64,000 nt of DNA from a delta proteobacterium NaphS2 (GTDB lineage: Bacteria > Desulfobacterota > DSM-4660 > Desulfatiglandales > Desulfatiglandaceae), in contig ADZZ01000363.1 of NCBI GenBank assembly GCA_000179315.1, positions 37,250 to 101,249 on the forward strand. The letters run 5' to 3'. The translations under genes were made by a program, and so were the position numbers. Under the pieces are notes generated by a model. The model saw only the letters and a list, made by a program, of their open reading frames with translations, was not told the DNA's origin and ran no database searches. Of the stretch, positions 28,094-37,032 are shown piece by piece. Each line of letters starts with the position of its first letter. The first letter of the stretch is position 1.

Positions 28094-30473
28094 GTGACAA
28101 AGCCCGATAATGTGGAAGACATGGTCATCTCCATGGCCGATGATGTGATCAACTGGGCCCGGCAGTACAGCTTCTGGCCCATGTTCTTCGGTCTTTCCTG
28201 CTGCTTCATCGAGCAGATGGTGACTTACACCTCCCGCTACGACATCAGCCGCTTCGGCGCGGAAGTGCTCCGGGGCACCCCCCGGCAGGCGGATCTTCTC
28301 ATCACCTCGGGCACCATTTTCAAAAAAATCGCCCCCGTGGTGTTGCGCCTGTATGAGCAGATGCCCGAACCCAAATGGGTCATGTCCATGGGGTCCTGCT
28401 CCAATTGCGGCGGCATGTACGACGTGTACAGTGTGGTGCAAGGTATCGACCAAATCCTCCCCGTGGACATCTACATTCCGGGGTGCCCGCCCCGCCCCGA
28501 AGCGGTCCTTCAGGGGCTGACCCTGCTTCAGAAAAAGGTCAAAGGAGAAAGACCGACCCGCGCCGTTTTTCATATGGCAGGCGGCACCCAGGGCACCCAA
28601 AAACCCATCCGCGTGGACGGCAAAACCAAATCCCGGGAGCCCCGGGGGCCGGGCTATTACGGCACGCCCCCAAGGGGTACGGCGGTGACGCCTCCCGGAT
28701 TCCGGGAAAACCGTTCCGAAGGGATGTGGACCCCGCCGGTTCACCGCATTGAATTGAGCGAAGGGGAAAAATCCCTCAGCCGCTCTTTGACGGAACGGTT
28801 CGGGGAGCACATTAAAGAGATACGCCACCCTTCGGACATGCCCACTTTCCAGGTAGAGGAATCCTCTTTAACAGATGTCTTGCGCTTTTTAAAAAGTGAG
28901 GCAACACAAAGGTTCCAGAGGCTGGACGATCTCACCGCCATCGACGAATCGGCACGGCAAGACCGTTCGAACTACCCGGACTACACCCTGGTATACCACC
29001 TTCTTTCCTATGAATCGGCGAGCCGAATCCGGCTCAAGGTTCCGCTCAAGGGGGAAACTCCCACCGCCCGGACCGTCACCGATATCTGGCCCTCCGCCAA
29101 CTGGTACGAGCGGGAGGTGTTCGATCTTTTCGGCATTCGGTTCGAGGGGCATCCAAACCTGCGCCGCTTGCTGATGCCGCCCGCCTGGGAGGGTTTTCCC
29201 TTGCGGAAAGATTTCAAGGGGAGGGCCACGGAAATGTCGCCCTACACCCACGCCGATGCCAGGAATTTGCAGCCGCTGAATGCCACGGAGTATTTCACCC
29301 CGAAGGGCGATGAAGAATATCTGCTGAATATCGGTCCACATCACGTGAGCACCCACGGCCTCATGCGCTTTATCCTGCTCTGCAGAGGGGAGGAGATTCG
29401 GGGACTGGACATGGATATCGGCTATCACCACCGGGGGGGTGGAGAAAATCGGCGAACGTCAGTCCTGGTTCCAGTTCATTCCATATACGGACAGGGTGGA
29501 TTATTTGAGCGGCGTGGCCAACAACATGAGTTACGTCCTCTCCGTTGAAAACCTGGCCGGCATTAAGGTGCCGGATCGGGCCCAGTTCATACGGATCATG
29601 CTGGCGGAGTTCTTTCGTATCAGCAACCATTTGATGTGGCTGGGGGAACTGGCCCACGACGTGGGTGCCATGAGCCCCATATTCTATACGGTCACGGACC
29701 GCGAAAAAATTATGGACATCATCGAAAGGATCACCGGTGCAAGGCTGCATCCCGCCTGGTTCCGCCTTGGGGGCCTTGCGGCCGATCTCCCCGAAGGGTG
29801 GGAGGCGCCGGTGCGGGACTTCATCCGCGTCTTCCCGAAACGCATCAGGGCCTACGAATCCCTGCTCACGAAAAACCCTATTTTTCGCGGACGCACCGTG
29901 GGCGTGGGGCACCTTTCAAGGGAGGACGCCATTTCCCGGGGCATCACCGGCCCCGTCCTTCGTGGGAGCGGGCTCAACTGGGACGTTCGGAAGAACATGC
30001 CCTACTCGGGGTACGAAGTATTCGATTTCGAGGTCCCCTGTTTCAGCGAGGGGGACGCTTATGCCCGCTACCGGGTGCGAATGGAGGAGATGCGTCAGAG
30101 CCTCAGAATCATCGAGCAGGCGGCGGATAACATGCCGTCCGGCCCCTACATCACCGAAGACTACCGCTATGTGACGCCCAGGAAGGATGAGACGCTCAAG
30201 GATATCGAGACCCTGATTCATCATTTCATCAACGTGAGCCGGGGACCTAAAATCCCCAAAGGAGAAAGCTATCGCACCACCGAGAGCGCCAGGGGGGAAC
30301 AGGGATATTATGTGGTGAGCGACGGAGGCACAACGGCCTATCGCATGCGGATCCGAACGCCCGATTTCGCCCATATCCAGGCTATGCCGCTCATGGCCGT
30401 GGGCGGATCCATTTCAGACCTCATCCCCATCATCGGCTCCGTGGACTATGTGATGCCGGACACGGACAGATAG
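28094..30473 (+). pseudogene. nuoBCD: Complex I fused subunits B, C and D, with frameshift
   Basis: One frame runs NuoB ([12 protein letters not shown], then [20 protein letters not shown] and CPPRPEA, the cysteines of cluster N2), then NuoC ([30 protein letters not shown]), then NuoD ([13 protein letters not shown]). After DIGYHHRG a run of seven Gs at about 29433-29439 shifts the frame. NuoD resumes one frame over as [20 protein letters not shown] and continues to a normal end ([18 protein letters not shown]). With one G fewer the protein is 792 residues. B/C/D fusions are known in Desulfobacterota and Geobacter relatives. The start may be the GTG at 28094 or an ATG ten codons in. The frameshift would abolish most of NuoD. 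Confidence 0.9.
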
Positions 30474-30480
30474 AGATTTT

Positions 30481-30978
30481 ATGATGTTGCCGGAAGATAA
30501 AAAGGAAGAACTGCAAAAACAGATTCTGGAAGGTGAAGCGCCCCGGGAACAGGCCATCAATGTCATGTTCGCCCTTCAGAAATGTTACGGTTATTTGAGC
30601 GACGAGGCGGTGGCGGAAGCGGCCCACATGCTCGGCATGACAACCCTGGAGATCGAAGAACTGGCGACCTTCTACGACTTTCTCTACAGGGAGCCGGTGG
30701 GGACCTATGTGATCCACGTCTGCGACAGCAGCATTTGCTGGATGTACGGGGAAGAAACGGTCATGGACTACCTTGTGAAGAAGCTGGCCATCACACCCGG
30801 TGAAACAACGGCGGACGGACTCTTCACCATTCTGCCGGTTTGCTGCGTGGGCTATTGCGACCATGCGCCGGTCATGCTCATCAACGGCAAACCCTACGGA
30901 CCGCTTACACCTGAATACATCGACCGCATCCTCGAGGATATCCGGGTTCGTCATCCGGAATGCGAGGAGGTTAAATGA
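30481..30978 (+). CDS. nuoE: Complex I subunit E
   Basis: A 165-residue thioredoxin-like NuoE with the [2Fe-2S] ligands in CDSSICWMYG and in LPVCCVGYCDHAPVM (C-x4-C and C-x3-C). It transfers electrons beside the NADH site of NuoF. Two adjacent ATGs can serve as start. Its end overlaps nuoF (ATGATG). Intact. Confidence 0.92.
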   Translation: MMLPEDKKEELQKQILEGEAPREQAINVMFALQKCYGYLSDEAVAEAAHMLGMTTLEIEELATFYDFLYREPVGTYVIHVCDSSICWMYGEETVMDYLVKKLAITPGETTADGLFTILPVCCVGYCDHAPVMLINGKPYGPLTPEYIDRILEDIRVRHPECEEVK

Positions 30979-32341
30979 TGCCGGCAGCCCAACCCCTCAT
31001 CCTGAAAGACAGACTCGAGCACGAAACCATTTCCATTGACAAATACCGCCGAACGGGCGGTTACGAGGGGCTCAGGGAACTGCTCAATCACGTGGCGCCG
31101 GAGAATATCAAGAAAACGGTGCTGGATTCGGGCCTTCAGGGGCGGGGCGGTGCGGGGTTTCCCGCCGGAAAAAAATGGCAACTGCTCCCGGACGACGCCC
31201 CCCATCCACGGTATATCGTGGCCAACACGGACGAAATGGAACCGGGAACCTTTAAGGACCGCTTGCTCCTGTCGGTCCATCCCCACACGGTGATCGAAGG
31301 GATGATCATCGCCGGGTACGCCAATTCCGCCGAAAAAGGATATTTTTTCATCCGGCCCTCTTACCAGCAGATCGCTTTAAAATTTGAAAATGCCCTGTCT
31401 GAGGCCCGGGCCGCAGGATTCCTGGGCCAACAAATCCTGGGATCGGACTTTTCCTTTGAGATCGTGGTGCATCGCAGCGCCGGACGGTATATATGCGGTG
31501 AGGCCAAGGGACTGATTCACGCCCTTCAAGGGGAAAGACCCCACCCCAACATCGAAGGGCATCTGACCGAAGAAGGCTTGTGGGGCAGGCCCACCATCGT
31601 CAACAACGCGGAGACCCTGGCCTATGTACCCCACATCGTTCGAAACGGCGCAGAATGGTTCCGGGATCTGGGGAAACACGACAAGGCTCCCGGAAACAAG
31701 ATCTATAGCGTCTGCGGCCGGGTCAGACGCCCGGTGTCTTCGAGCTTCCTTTCGGCACCCCATTGGGTGAAATCATCGAAGAGCATGCCGGGGGGATGCT
31801 CCCCGGATATGAATTCAAGGCCTGCCTGCCCGGCGGCGCATCGACCCGGTATTTAACCAAGGATTTTTTTCACGTAGCCATGGACTTTGACTCCATGGCA
31901 AAAATCGGCCCCGGACATCGACTGGGGACGGGCGCCGTCATGGTATTCGACCATACCTGTTGTCTGGTGGGCATCACCCTGAACCTGATTCAGTTCTTTG
32001 CCAGGGAATCGTGCGGCTAGTGCACCCCCTGCCGCGAGGGACTTCCCTATATGGAAACGCTCCTTGCCGCCATTGAAAGGGGAGAGGGAGAGGATGATTT
32101 TCCGCCGCGTCTTCAGGAGATGTGCCGGCACATGCGAAATGCCTACTGCGCCTTTGCGCTGGGTGCGGCCTCCCCTGTTCAGGGGCTCCTGGAGGATTTT
32201 GGGGGTGAAGTGAAGGCTCATATCACCCAAAAAAGATGTCCGTTGGAACATGGCGATCTCAACCCGTGGCCTTTGGCACCCATGCCGGGAATCGAAGATC
32301 TTGAAACCGGGCATGAAAGGTATCCTTCATGCCCAGTCTGA
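30975..32341 (+). pseudogene. nuoF: Complex I NADH-binding subunit F, frameshift and nonsense
   Basis: NuoF binds FMN, NADH and cluster N3. The frame matches through GRGGAGFPAGKKWQ, VANTDEMEPGTFKDR and GRPTIVNNAETLAYVP to VCGRVRRP. Near 31726-31735 one base is missing; the next frame continues PGVFELPFGTPLGEIIEEHA. At 32018-32020 a TAG replaces the Trp of the invariant ESCGWCTPCREG, and the same frame goes on to the stop at 32341. The segment ICGEAKGLIHAL also departs from the usual GEETALI. With one base added the gene has 456 codons including stop. The end overlaps nuoG by 13 bases. As written it gives no working subunit. Confidence 0.9.
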
Positions 32342-34776
32342 CCATTGACGAACAGGAAATCGAGGTTCCCGAAGGAACCAAGGTTATTGTGGCGGCGGAG
32401 AGACTGGGAATCATGATCCCCAGGTTCTGCTACCACGAAGCCCTGGGTTCGGTGGGAGCCTGCCGTCTGTGCGCCGTGAAGTTCGTTGAAGGGCATCGCA
32501 AAAAAATTGACATGAGCTGCATGGTGGCGGCCAAAGACGGCATGGTGGTCTCCACTACCGATCCGGAGGCGGTGGCCTTTCGAAAGTTCATCATCGAATG
32601 CCTCATGCTGAATCATCCCCACGACTGTCCCGTGTGCGATGAAGGCGGTCAATGCCTGCTCCAGGACGAAACCGTGTCGGGCGGCCACGGTAGGCGCCAG
32701 TATTTGGAAAAAAAGCGCACCTATGAGGATCAGGACCTGGGACCCTTTGTGCAGCACGAAATGAACCGCTGCATCCACTGTTTCCGGTGCCGGCGGTTTT
32801 ACCGGGACTTTGCCGGATACCGGGATCTGGGAGTCATGCAGATTGGAAACCGTGAGTATTTCGGCCGTTTTGAAGACGGACCCCTTGAAAGCCCCTTTTC
32901 AGGGAACCTAATCGACATCTGTCCCACGGGGGTCTACACCGATAAACCGGCCCGGTTCAAGGGAAGGCGATGGAATTTTGAACGGGGCCCTTCCCTGTGT
33001 CTTCATTGCTCCCTGGGATGCGCCGTCACCGCCAGCGCCCGGTACCGGGAGATGGTGCGCGTGGAAGCACGATACAACGAGACGGTAAATAATCACTTCA
33101 TTTGCGATCGGGGAAGATTCGGATTTGACTTTGCCAACCATGTGGATCGGCCCCGGACAGCGGCGGTGGAAAAAAACCCGGTATCCTGGAGAGTGGGGAT
33201 CGAAACGGCGGCACAGCGGCTGAAAGGCATCGACGGCCGGAAGGTACTCTGTCTGGGATCCGAACGGTGCAGCCTGGAAGCCCAATGGTCCCTGAAAGAA
33301 ATGTGCCGCAATCTGGGCTGGCCAGCGCCTCGGTTTTTCGTGGAACCGGGCGTTCAACAAAAAGTCAAAGCGGCCGTGGACCGGCTGGATGAAACATTGA
33401 CGATTTCCATGGGAGAGATCGAGGATGCGGACTTCATTTTGGCCGTGGGAGTGGATCCCATCAATGAAGCCCCCATGCTGGCCCTCGCCATGCGTCAGGC
33501 CCACCGCAAGGGTGCCGAAATCGCCGTGGTGGACCCGAGACCCGTCTCCCTTCCCTTCCCCTTCGCCCATTTGGCGGTTTCGCCGCACCATTTGGACCTT
33601 TGCGCGGAAGCGCTGGTTCAAAGAGCCTTTGATCCACGAAGCGCAGGGAACCTTTCCGATGAAGCCGCGAGGCGCTTTGCATCACTTTCAAATACCTACA
33701 CACCCGATCCGAATTTTCAGGGCCTGATCAAAGATCTCGGTCAACGGCTCGGGGAAAGCATGAAACCGGTGGTGGTGTGCGGCACGGATATGGTGCGGCC
33801 TCATACGCCCGAAATGGCTGCCCATATGGCCCGACTTCTTCGCGAAAATGCGGACGGCGCACGGCTTTTCTATGTGCTGCCGGGGCCCAATGCCTATGGC
33901 GCGGGCCTCCTCTCTTCAAAGGAAGAAACGGAACCGGTGCTGGAGATTCTGGAATCGGGAAAAATTGAAGCCCTGATCCTGGTGGAGCAGGATCCCCTCT
34001 GGTCCTATCCGGACCGGGAACGGTTGCTAGGGGCGCTCAGGAACGTGGGGTTTGTGGTGGTTCTCGATTATCTCCCATCAAACGTTGTGGAACACGCCCA
34101 TGTGCTTCCGCCCACCACCACCCATTTTGAGCGGTCGTCCGCAAGCTTCATCAATCAGGCGGGAAGACTTCAGAGAACGTCTCCCGTTCACCGGGGCGGA
34201 ACGCCCATCGGTCAGGTGAGCGACGGGAAACATCCTCCCAGGACCTTTCTGGACCACGTTCCGGGCGGAGACGCAAAGGCCGCCCATGAGGTCCTGGCGG
34301 AACTGTACGACGCCGTATCGGGTGAAAAAGAAGGGGCACTGTTGAATGGTTTTGAAGACTGGCTGACGGAGAACGATGCAAATGCAAAAGGCCTTTCCCA
34401 TCAAGAGAATGGGGAGGGGTCGCGGGAAAGAAGTAAAACGTTGCCTCAAACGGAAGGCTTGGAGCTGTTGCTCACCCATTGGACCTTCGGCACGGAGGAA
34501 CTCTCCGCCCATTCCCGTCCAGCGAGCGAAGGGGAACCGGCTCCCAAACTGATGATGCATCCGGAGAATGCCGGCCGGTTGAATCTGGCGCACAAAGACC
34601 GCATCGCGCTTTCACTGGACAGGGGGGAAGTTGTTGTGGAACTGGAGATCGCATCCAATATGGCTCGCGGCGTGATCATTCTCCCCAGGCATCGCCGTTT
34701 GGAATGGCGGAAGTTGAAACAATGGCCGGCCATGCTGCCCGATGAGAGCATCCGTAAAATAGAGGCACCCAAATGA
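32329..34776 (+). CDS. nuoG: Complex I subunit G
   Basis: An 815-residue NuoG. The N-terminus has the [2Fe-2S] set (CYHEALGSVGACRLCAV), then HPHDCPVCDEGGQCLLQDE with the His-ligated cluster, and CIHCFRCRRF. The molybdopterin-oxidoreductase-like part starts with a four-cysteine cluster (CLHCSLGC...CDRGRFG) and continues to VVDPRPVSLPFPFAHL. It relays electrons from NuoF to NuoI. The C-terminus is longer and more variable than in E. coli. The start overlaps the nuoF 3' end; the stop overlaps nuoH (ATGA). No lesion seen. Confidence 0.93.
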   Translation: MPSLTIDEQEIEVPEGTKVIVAAERLGIMIPRFCYHEALGSVGACRLCAVKFVEGHRKKIDMSCMVAAKDGMVVSTTDPEAVAFRKFIIECLMLNHPHDCPVCDEGGQCLLQDETVSGGHGRRQYLEKKRTYEDQDLGPFVQHEMNRCIHCFRCRRFYRDFAGYRDLGVMQIGNREYFGRFEDGPLESPFSGNLIDICPTGVYTDKPARFKGRRWNFERGPSLCLHCSLGCAVTASARYREMVRVEARYNETVNNHFICDRGRFGFDFANHVDRPRTAAVEKNPVSWRVGIETAAQRLKGIDGRKVLCLGSERCSLEAQWSLKEMCRNLGWPAPRFFVEPGVQQKVKAAVDRLDETLTISMGEIEDADFILAVGVDPINEAPMLALAMRQAHRKGAEIAVVDPRPVSLPFPFAHLAVSPHHLDLCAEALVQRAFDPRSAGNLSDEAARRFASLSNTYTPDPNFQGLIKDLGQRLGESMKPVVVCGTDMVRPHTPEMAAHMARLLRENADGARLFYVLPGPNAYGAGLLSSKEETEPVLEILESGKIEALILVEQDPLWSYPDRERLLGALRNVGFVVVLDYLPSNVVEHAHVLPPTTTHFERSSASFINQAGRLQRTSPVHRGGTPIGQVSDGKHPPRTFLDHVPGGDAKAAHEVLAELYDAVSGEKEGALLNGFEDWLTENDANAKGLSHQENGEGSRERSKTLPQTEGLELLLTHWTFGTEELSAHSRPASEGEPAPKLMMHPENAGRLNLAHKDRIALSLDRGEVVVELEIASNMARGVIILPRHRRLEWRKLKQWPAMLPDESIRKIEAPK

Positions 34777-35768
34777 TGGAATGGCTGCTGGGCATAATCC
34801 TTTTGATCATTAAGCTTGTTGTTGTGCTGGTGGGGCTTCTGCTGGTGGCGGGTTGGCTCACCTTCGGGGAACGGCGGCTTCTGGGATGGTTTCAACTGCG
34901 GCCGGGCCCCAACCGGGCGGGACCTGCGGGAGTGCTGCAGCCCATCGCGGATATCATCAAACTGCTGCTCAAGGAAGATATCACACCACAAGGCGCCGAC
35001 CGGTGGATCTTTCGGTATGCACCCGCCGTGGTGGCTTTAACGGCCTTTCTCATCTTTGCCGTGGTTCCCTTTGGAGAGAACTGGACCCTTTTCGGAAAGC
35101 CTTTCCCCATGGTCATCACCGATCTCAATGTGGGGCTCCTTTTCGTGCTGGCCATGAGCTCCATCAGCGTCTACGGCGTGGTTCTGGGAGGCTGGGCCTC
35201 CAACTCCAAGTTCAGTCTGCTGGGAGGCATCAGGAGCGCGGCCCAGATGATCAGTTACGAACTCCCTTTGGGGTTGTCGCTGGTGCCCGTTGTCATGCTG
35301 GCCCAGTCCTTCAGTCTGGTGGACATCGTCAAGGCACAGTCGGCATACCCCTTTATTCTGGTGCAGCCGGTGGCCTTTCTCATTTTTTTCATGAGCGCCC
35401 TGGGTGAAGTGAAGCGCATTCCCTTTGATCTTCCCGAGGCGGAAAACGAACTGGTGGCCGGTTACCATACGGAATACAGCGGCATGCGCTTCGGTCTTTA
35501 TTTTCTGGGAGAATACGTGACCATGGTAGTGCTGGGGGCGTTGGCCGCCGTTTTCTTCCTGGGAGGATGGCGGGGCCCTCTTCTTCCCCCAGTGCTCTGG
35601 TTTTTCATAAAAGTGACGGCAATGGTCTTCGTGCTGGTCTGGTTGCGGGCTACCCTGCCCCGTTTGCGATACGATCAACTCATGCACCTGGGATGGAAGG
35701 TGTTGATTCCGGCGGCGCTCATCAACATCGTGGTGACGGGAGCCGTGGTCTTGTGGATAGGAGCTTGA
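34773..35768 (+). CDS. nuoH: Complex I subunit H
   Basis: A 331-residue membrane subunit of eight helices forming much of the quinone chamber. Characteristic stretches are ERRLLGWFQLRPGPNRAGPA, GVLQPIADIIKLLLKEDITP, the cytoplasmic loop IPFDLPEAENELVAGYHTEY and WLRATLPRLRYDQLMHLGWK. The ATG overlaps the nuoG stop by four bases. Intact. Confidence 0.95.
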   Translation: MMEWLLGIILLIIKLVVVLVGLLLVAGWLTFGERRLLGWFQLRPGPNRAGPAGVLQPIADIIKLLLKEDITPQGADRWIFRYAPAVVALTAFLIFAVVPFGENWTLFGKPFPMVITDLNVGLLFVLAMSSISVYGVVLGGWASNSKFSLLGGIRSAAQMISYELPLGLSLVPVVMLAQSFSLVDIVKAQSAYPFILVQPVAFLIFFMSALGEVKRIPFDLPEAENELVAGYHTEYSGMRFGLYFLGEYVTMVVLGALAAVFFLGGWRGPLLPPVLWFFIKVTAMVFVLVWLRATLPRLRYDQLMHLGWKVLIPAALINIVVTGAVVLWIGA

Positions 35769-35789
35769 AACCCCTGCGGAATTTGGAAA

Positions 35790-36689
35790 ATGGATGAAAA
35801 AGTAAACGGATATATCAAAGAAACCCTCGGTATTTTCAGCGGACTCGCCAGGGGATTGGGAACCACCCTAATCCATCTGTTCAAGAAAAACGTCACCGAG
35901 GAATATCCGGAATACAAACGGCCCCTGTTCGAGAGAACCCGGGCCCGGATCATCCTCACCCGGGATCCGGAAGGGGAGGAAAGGTGCGTGGCCTGTTATC
36001 TCTGCGCGGCGGCCTGTCCGGTAAGCTGCATTTCCATGGGAGGGGCCGAACGGGAGGACGGAAGACGTTGGGCGACCTGGTTTCGCATTAATTTCGCCCG
36101 ATGTATCTACTGCGGCCTGTGCGAGGAAGCGTGCCCTACCCTGGCCATACAGCTGACCGCCCATTATGAATTCTGTGACGATGACATCCTGAATCTGGTG
36201 GTCTCCACGGGCCTGGCCGTGTCGCAGCGGAAACTGGTGCATGCGGTGGTCTTTCTGATCATCTCCTTTTTCGCCACGGCCCTTTTGTTCTATCTTTTGG
36301 GCGCTCCGTTTCTGGCGGCCCTTGAGGTGATCATTTACGCCGGTGCCGTCATGGTCATGTTTCTCTTCATCATCATGACCTTGAAACTGGAAAAAGAAGA
36401 GCCGGAAAGCGGCACTTCTTTACGGCCCTGGTTTCCGGCCATCCTTCTCGGGGGTATCTCCCTGGTTCTGCTGGTCACACTATTGTGGATGGGACAGGAT
36501 CATGGCGCGTTGTTGAAGCTGGCCATGGCCGCCCCCAGAGAAGTCGGGAAATATCTTTTCCGCGAATTCTGGTTCTCCGTGGAGGTGGTCTCCTTTCTGT
36601 TGTTCGTGGCGCTGGCGGGAGCCCTATATCTGGCGAAGGAACATAAAAAACCAACAAAAACAGCAGATTCCCAACAGGAGGCATCGTGA
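35790..36689 (+). CDS. nuoIJ: Complex I subunits I and J joined in one frame
   Basis: Residues 1-125 are NuoI, the two-cluster ferredoxin subunit: [16 protein letters not shown] and [19 protein letters not shown]. After a short bridge ([20 protein letters not shown]) the frame continues as Nuo[21 protein letters not shown], then [19 protein letters not shown]. The usual NuoI C-terminus (about 40-50 residues) and most of the first NuoJ helix are missing. This could be a deletion that happened to keep the frame or a natural fusion. NuoI normally lies on the cytoplasmic side while NuoJ starts at the membrane, so a fusion is topologically possible. It overlaps nuoK. Confidence 0.85.
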   Translation: MDEKVNGYIKETLGIFSGLARGLGTTLIHLFKKNVTEEYPEYKRPLFERTRARIILTRDPEGEERCVACYLCAAACPVSCISMGGAEREDGRRWATWFRINFARCIYCGLCEEACPTLAIQLTAHYEFCDDDILNLVVSTGLAVSQRKLVHAVVFLIISFFATALLFYLLGAPFLAALEVIIYAGAVMVMFLFIIMTLKLEKEEPESGTSLRPWFPAILLGGISLVLLVTLLWMGQDHGALLKLAMAAPREVGKYLFREFWFSVEVVSFLLFVALAGALYLAKEHKKPTKTADSQQEAS

Positions 36690-36991
36690 TGGTTCTATAC
36701 GGCCATGTTCTTATTTTGTCCGGAATGCTGTTCCTCATGGGGGCAGGGTGCGCCTTGGCGCGCCGAAATCTGATCATGATCCTCATCGGTGTTGAGATCA
36801 TGTTGAACGCTGCGGGCGTTGCCTTCGTGGGGGCCTCTCTTAAACGGGGGAGCCTCGCCGGTCAGGCCTTTGTCCTGTTCATCATGGCGGTGGCCGCATC
36901 GGAAGTGGCCGTGGGCCTTGCCCTGGTCCTCTATGTGCGCCGGCGCAGCGGTGAAATCAACGCCGACAGGTACAATCTGATGAAAGGATAA
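36689..36991 (+). CDS. nuoK: Complex I subunit K
   Basis: A 100-residue, three-helix NuoK related to MrpC. It carries the buried glutamates of the proton path (LIGVEIMLNA and AASEVAVGLAL). The ATG overlaps the TGA of the preceding gene, and GGAGG lies just upstream, so this ATG was preferred to the GTG one codon earlier. Confidence 0.93.
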   Translation: MVLYGHVLILSGMLFLMGAGCALARRNLIMILIGVEIMLNAAGVAFVGASLKRGSLAGQAFVLFIMAVAASEVAVGLALVLYVRRRSGEINADRYNLMKG

Positions 36992-37032
36992 CCAGGGTTT
37001 ATGAACCGCTACCCGAAACATAGGGAAAATCA

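Noticed and set aside
32018..32020. Recoding of the in-frame stops as selenocysteine or pyrrolysine
   Set aside because: The stops are TAA and TAG, not TGA, so selenocysteine is excluded. Pyrrolysine would not be expected at a conserved Trp, and neighbouring genes end normally at TAG and TAA.
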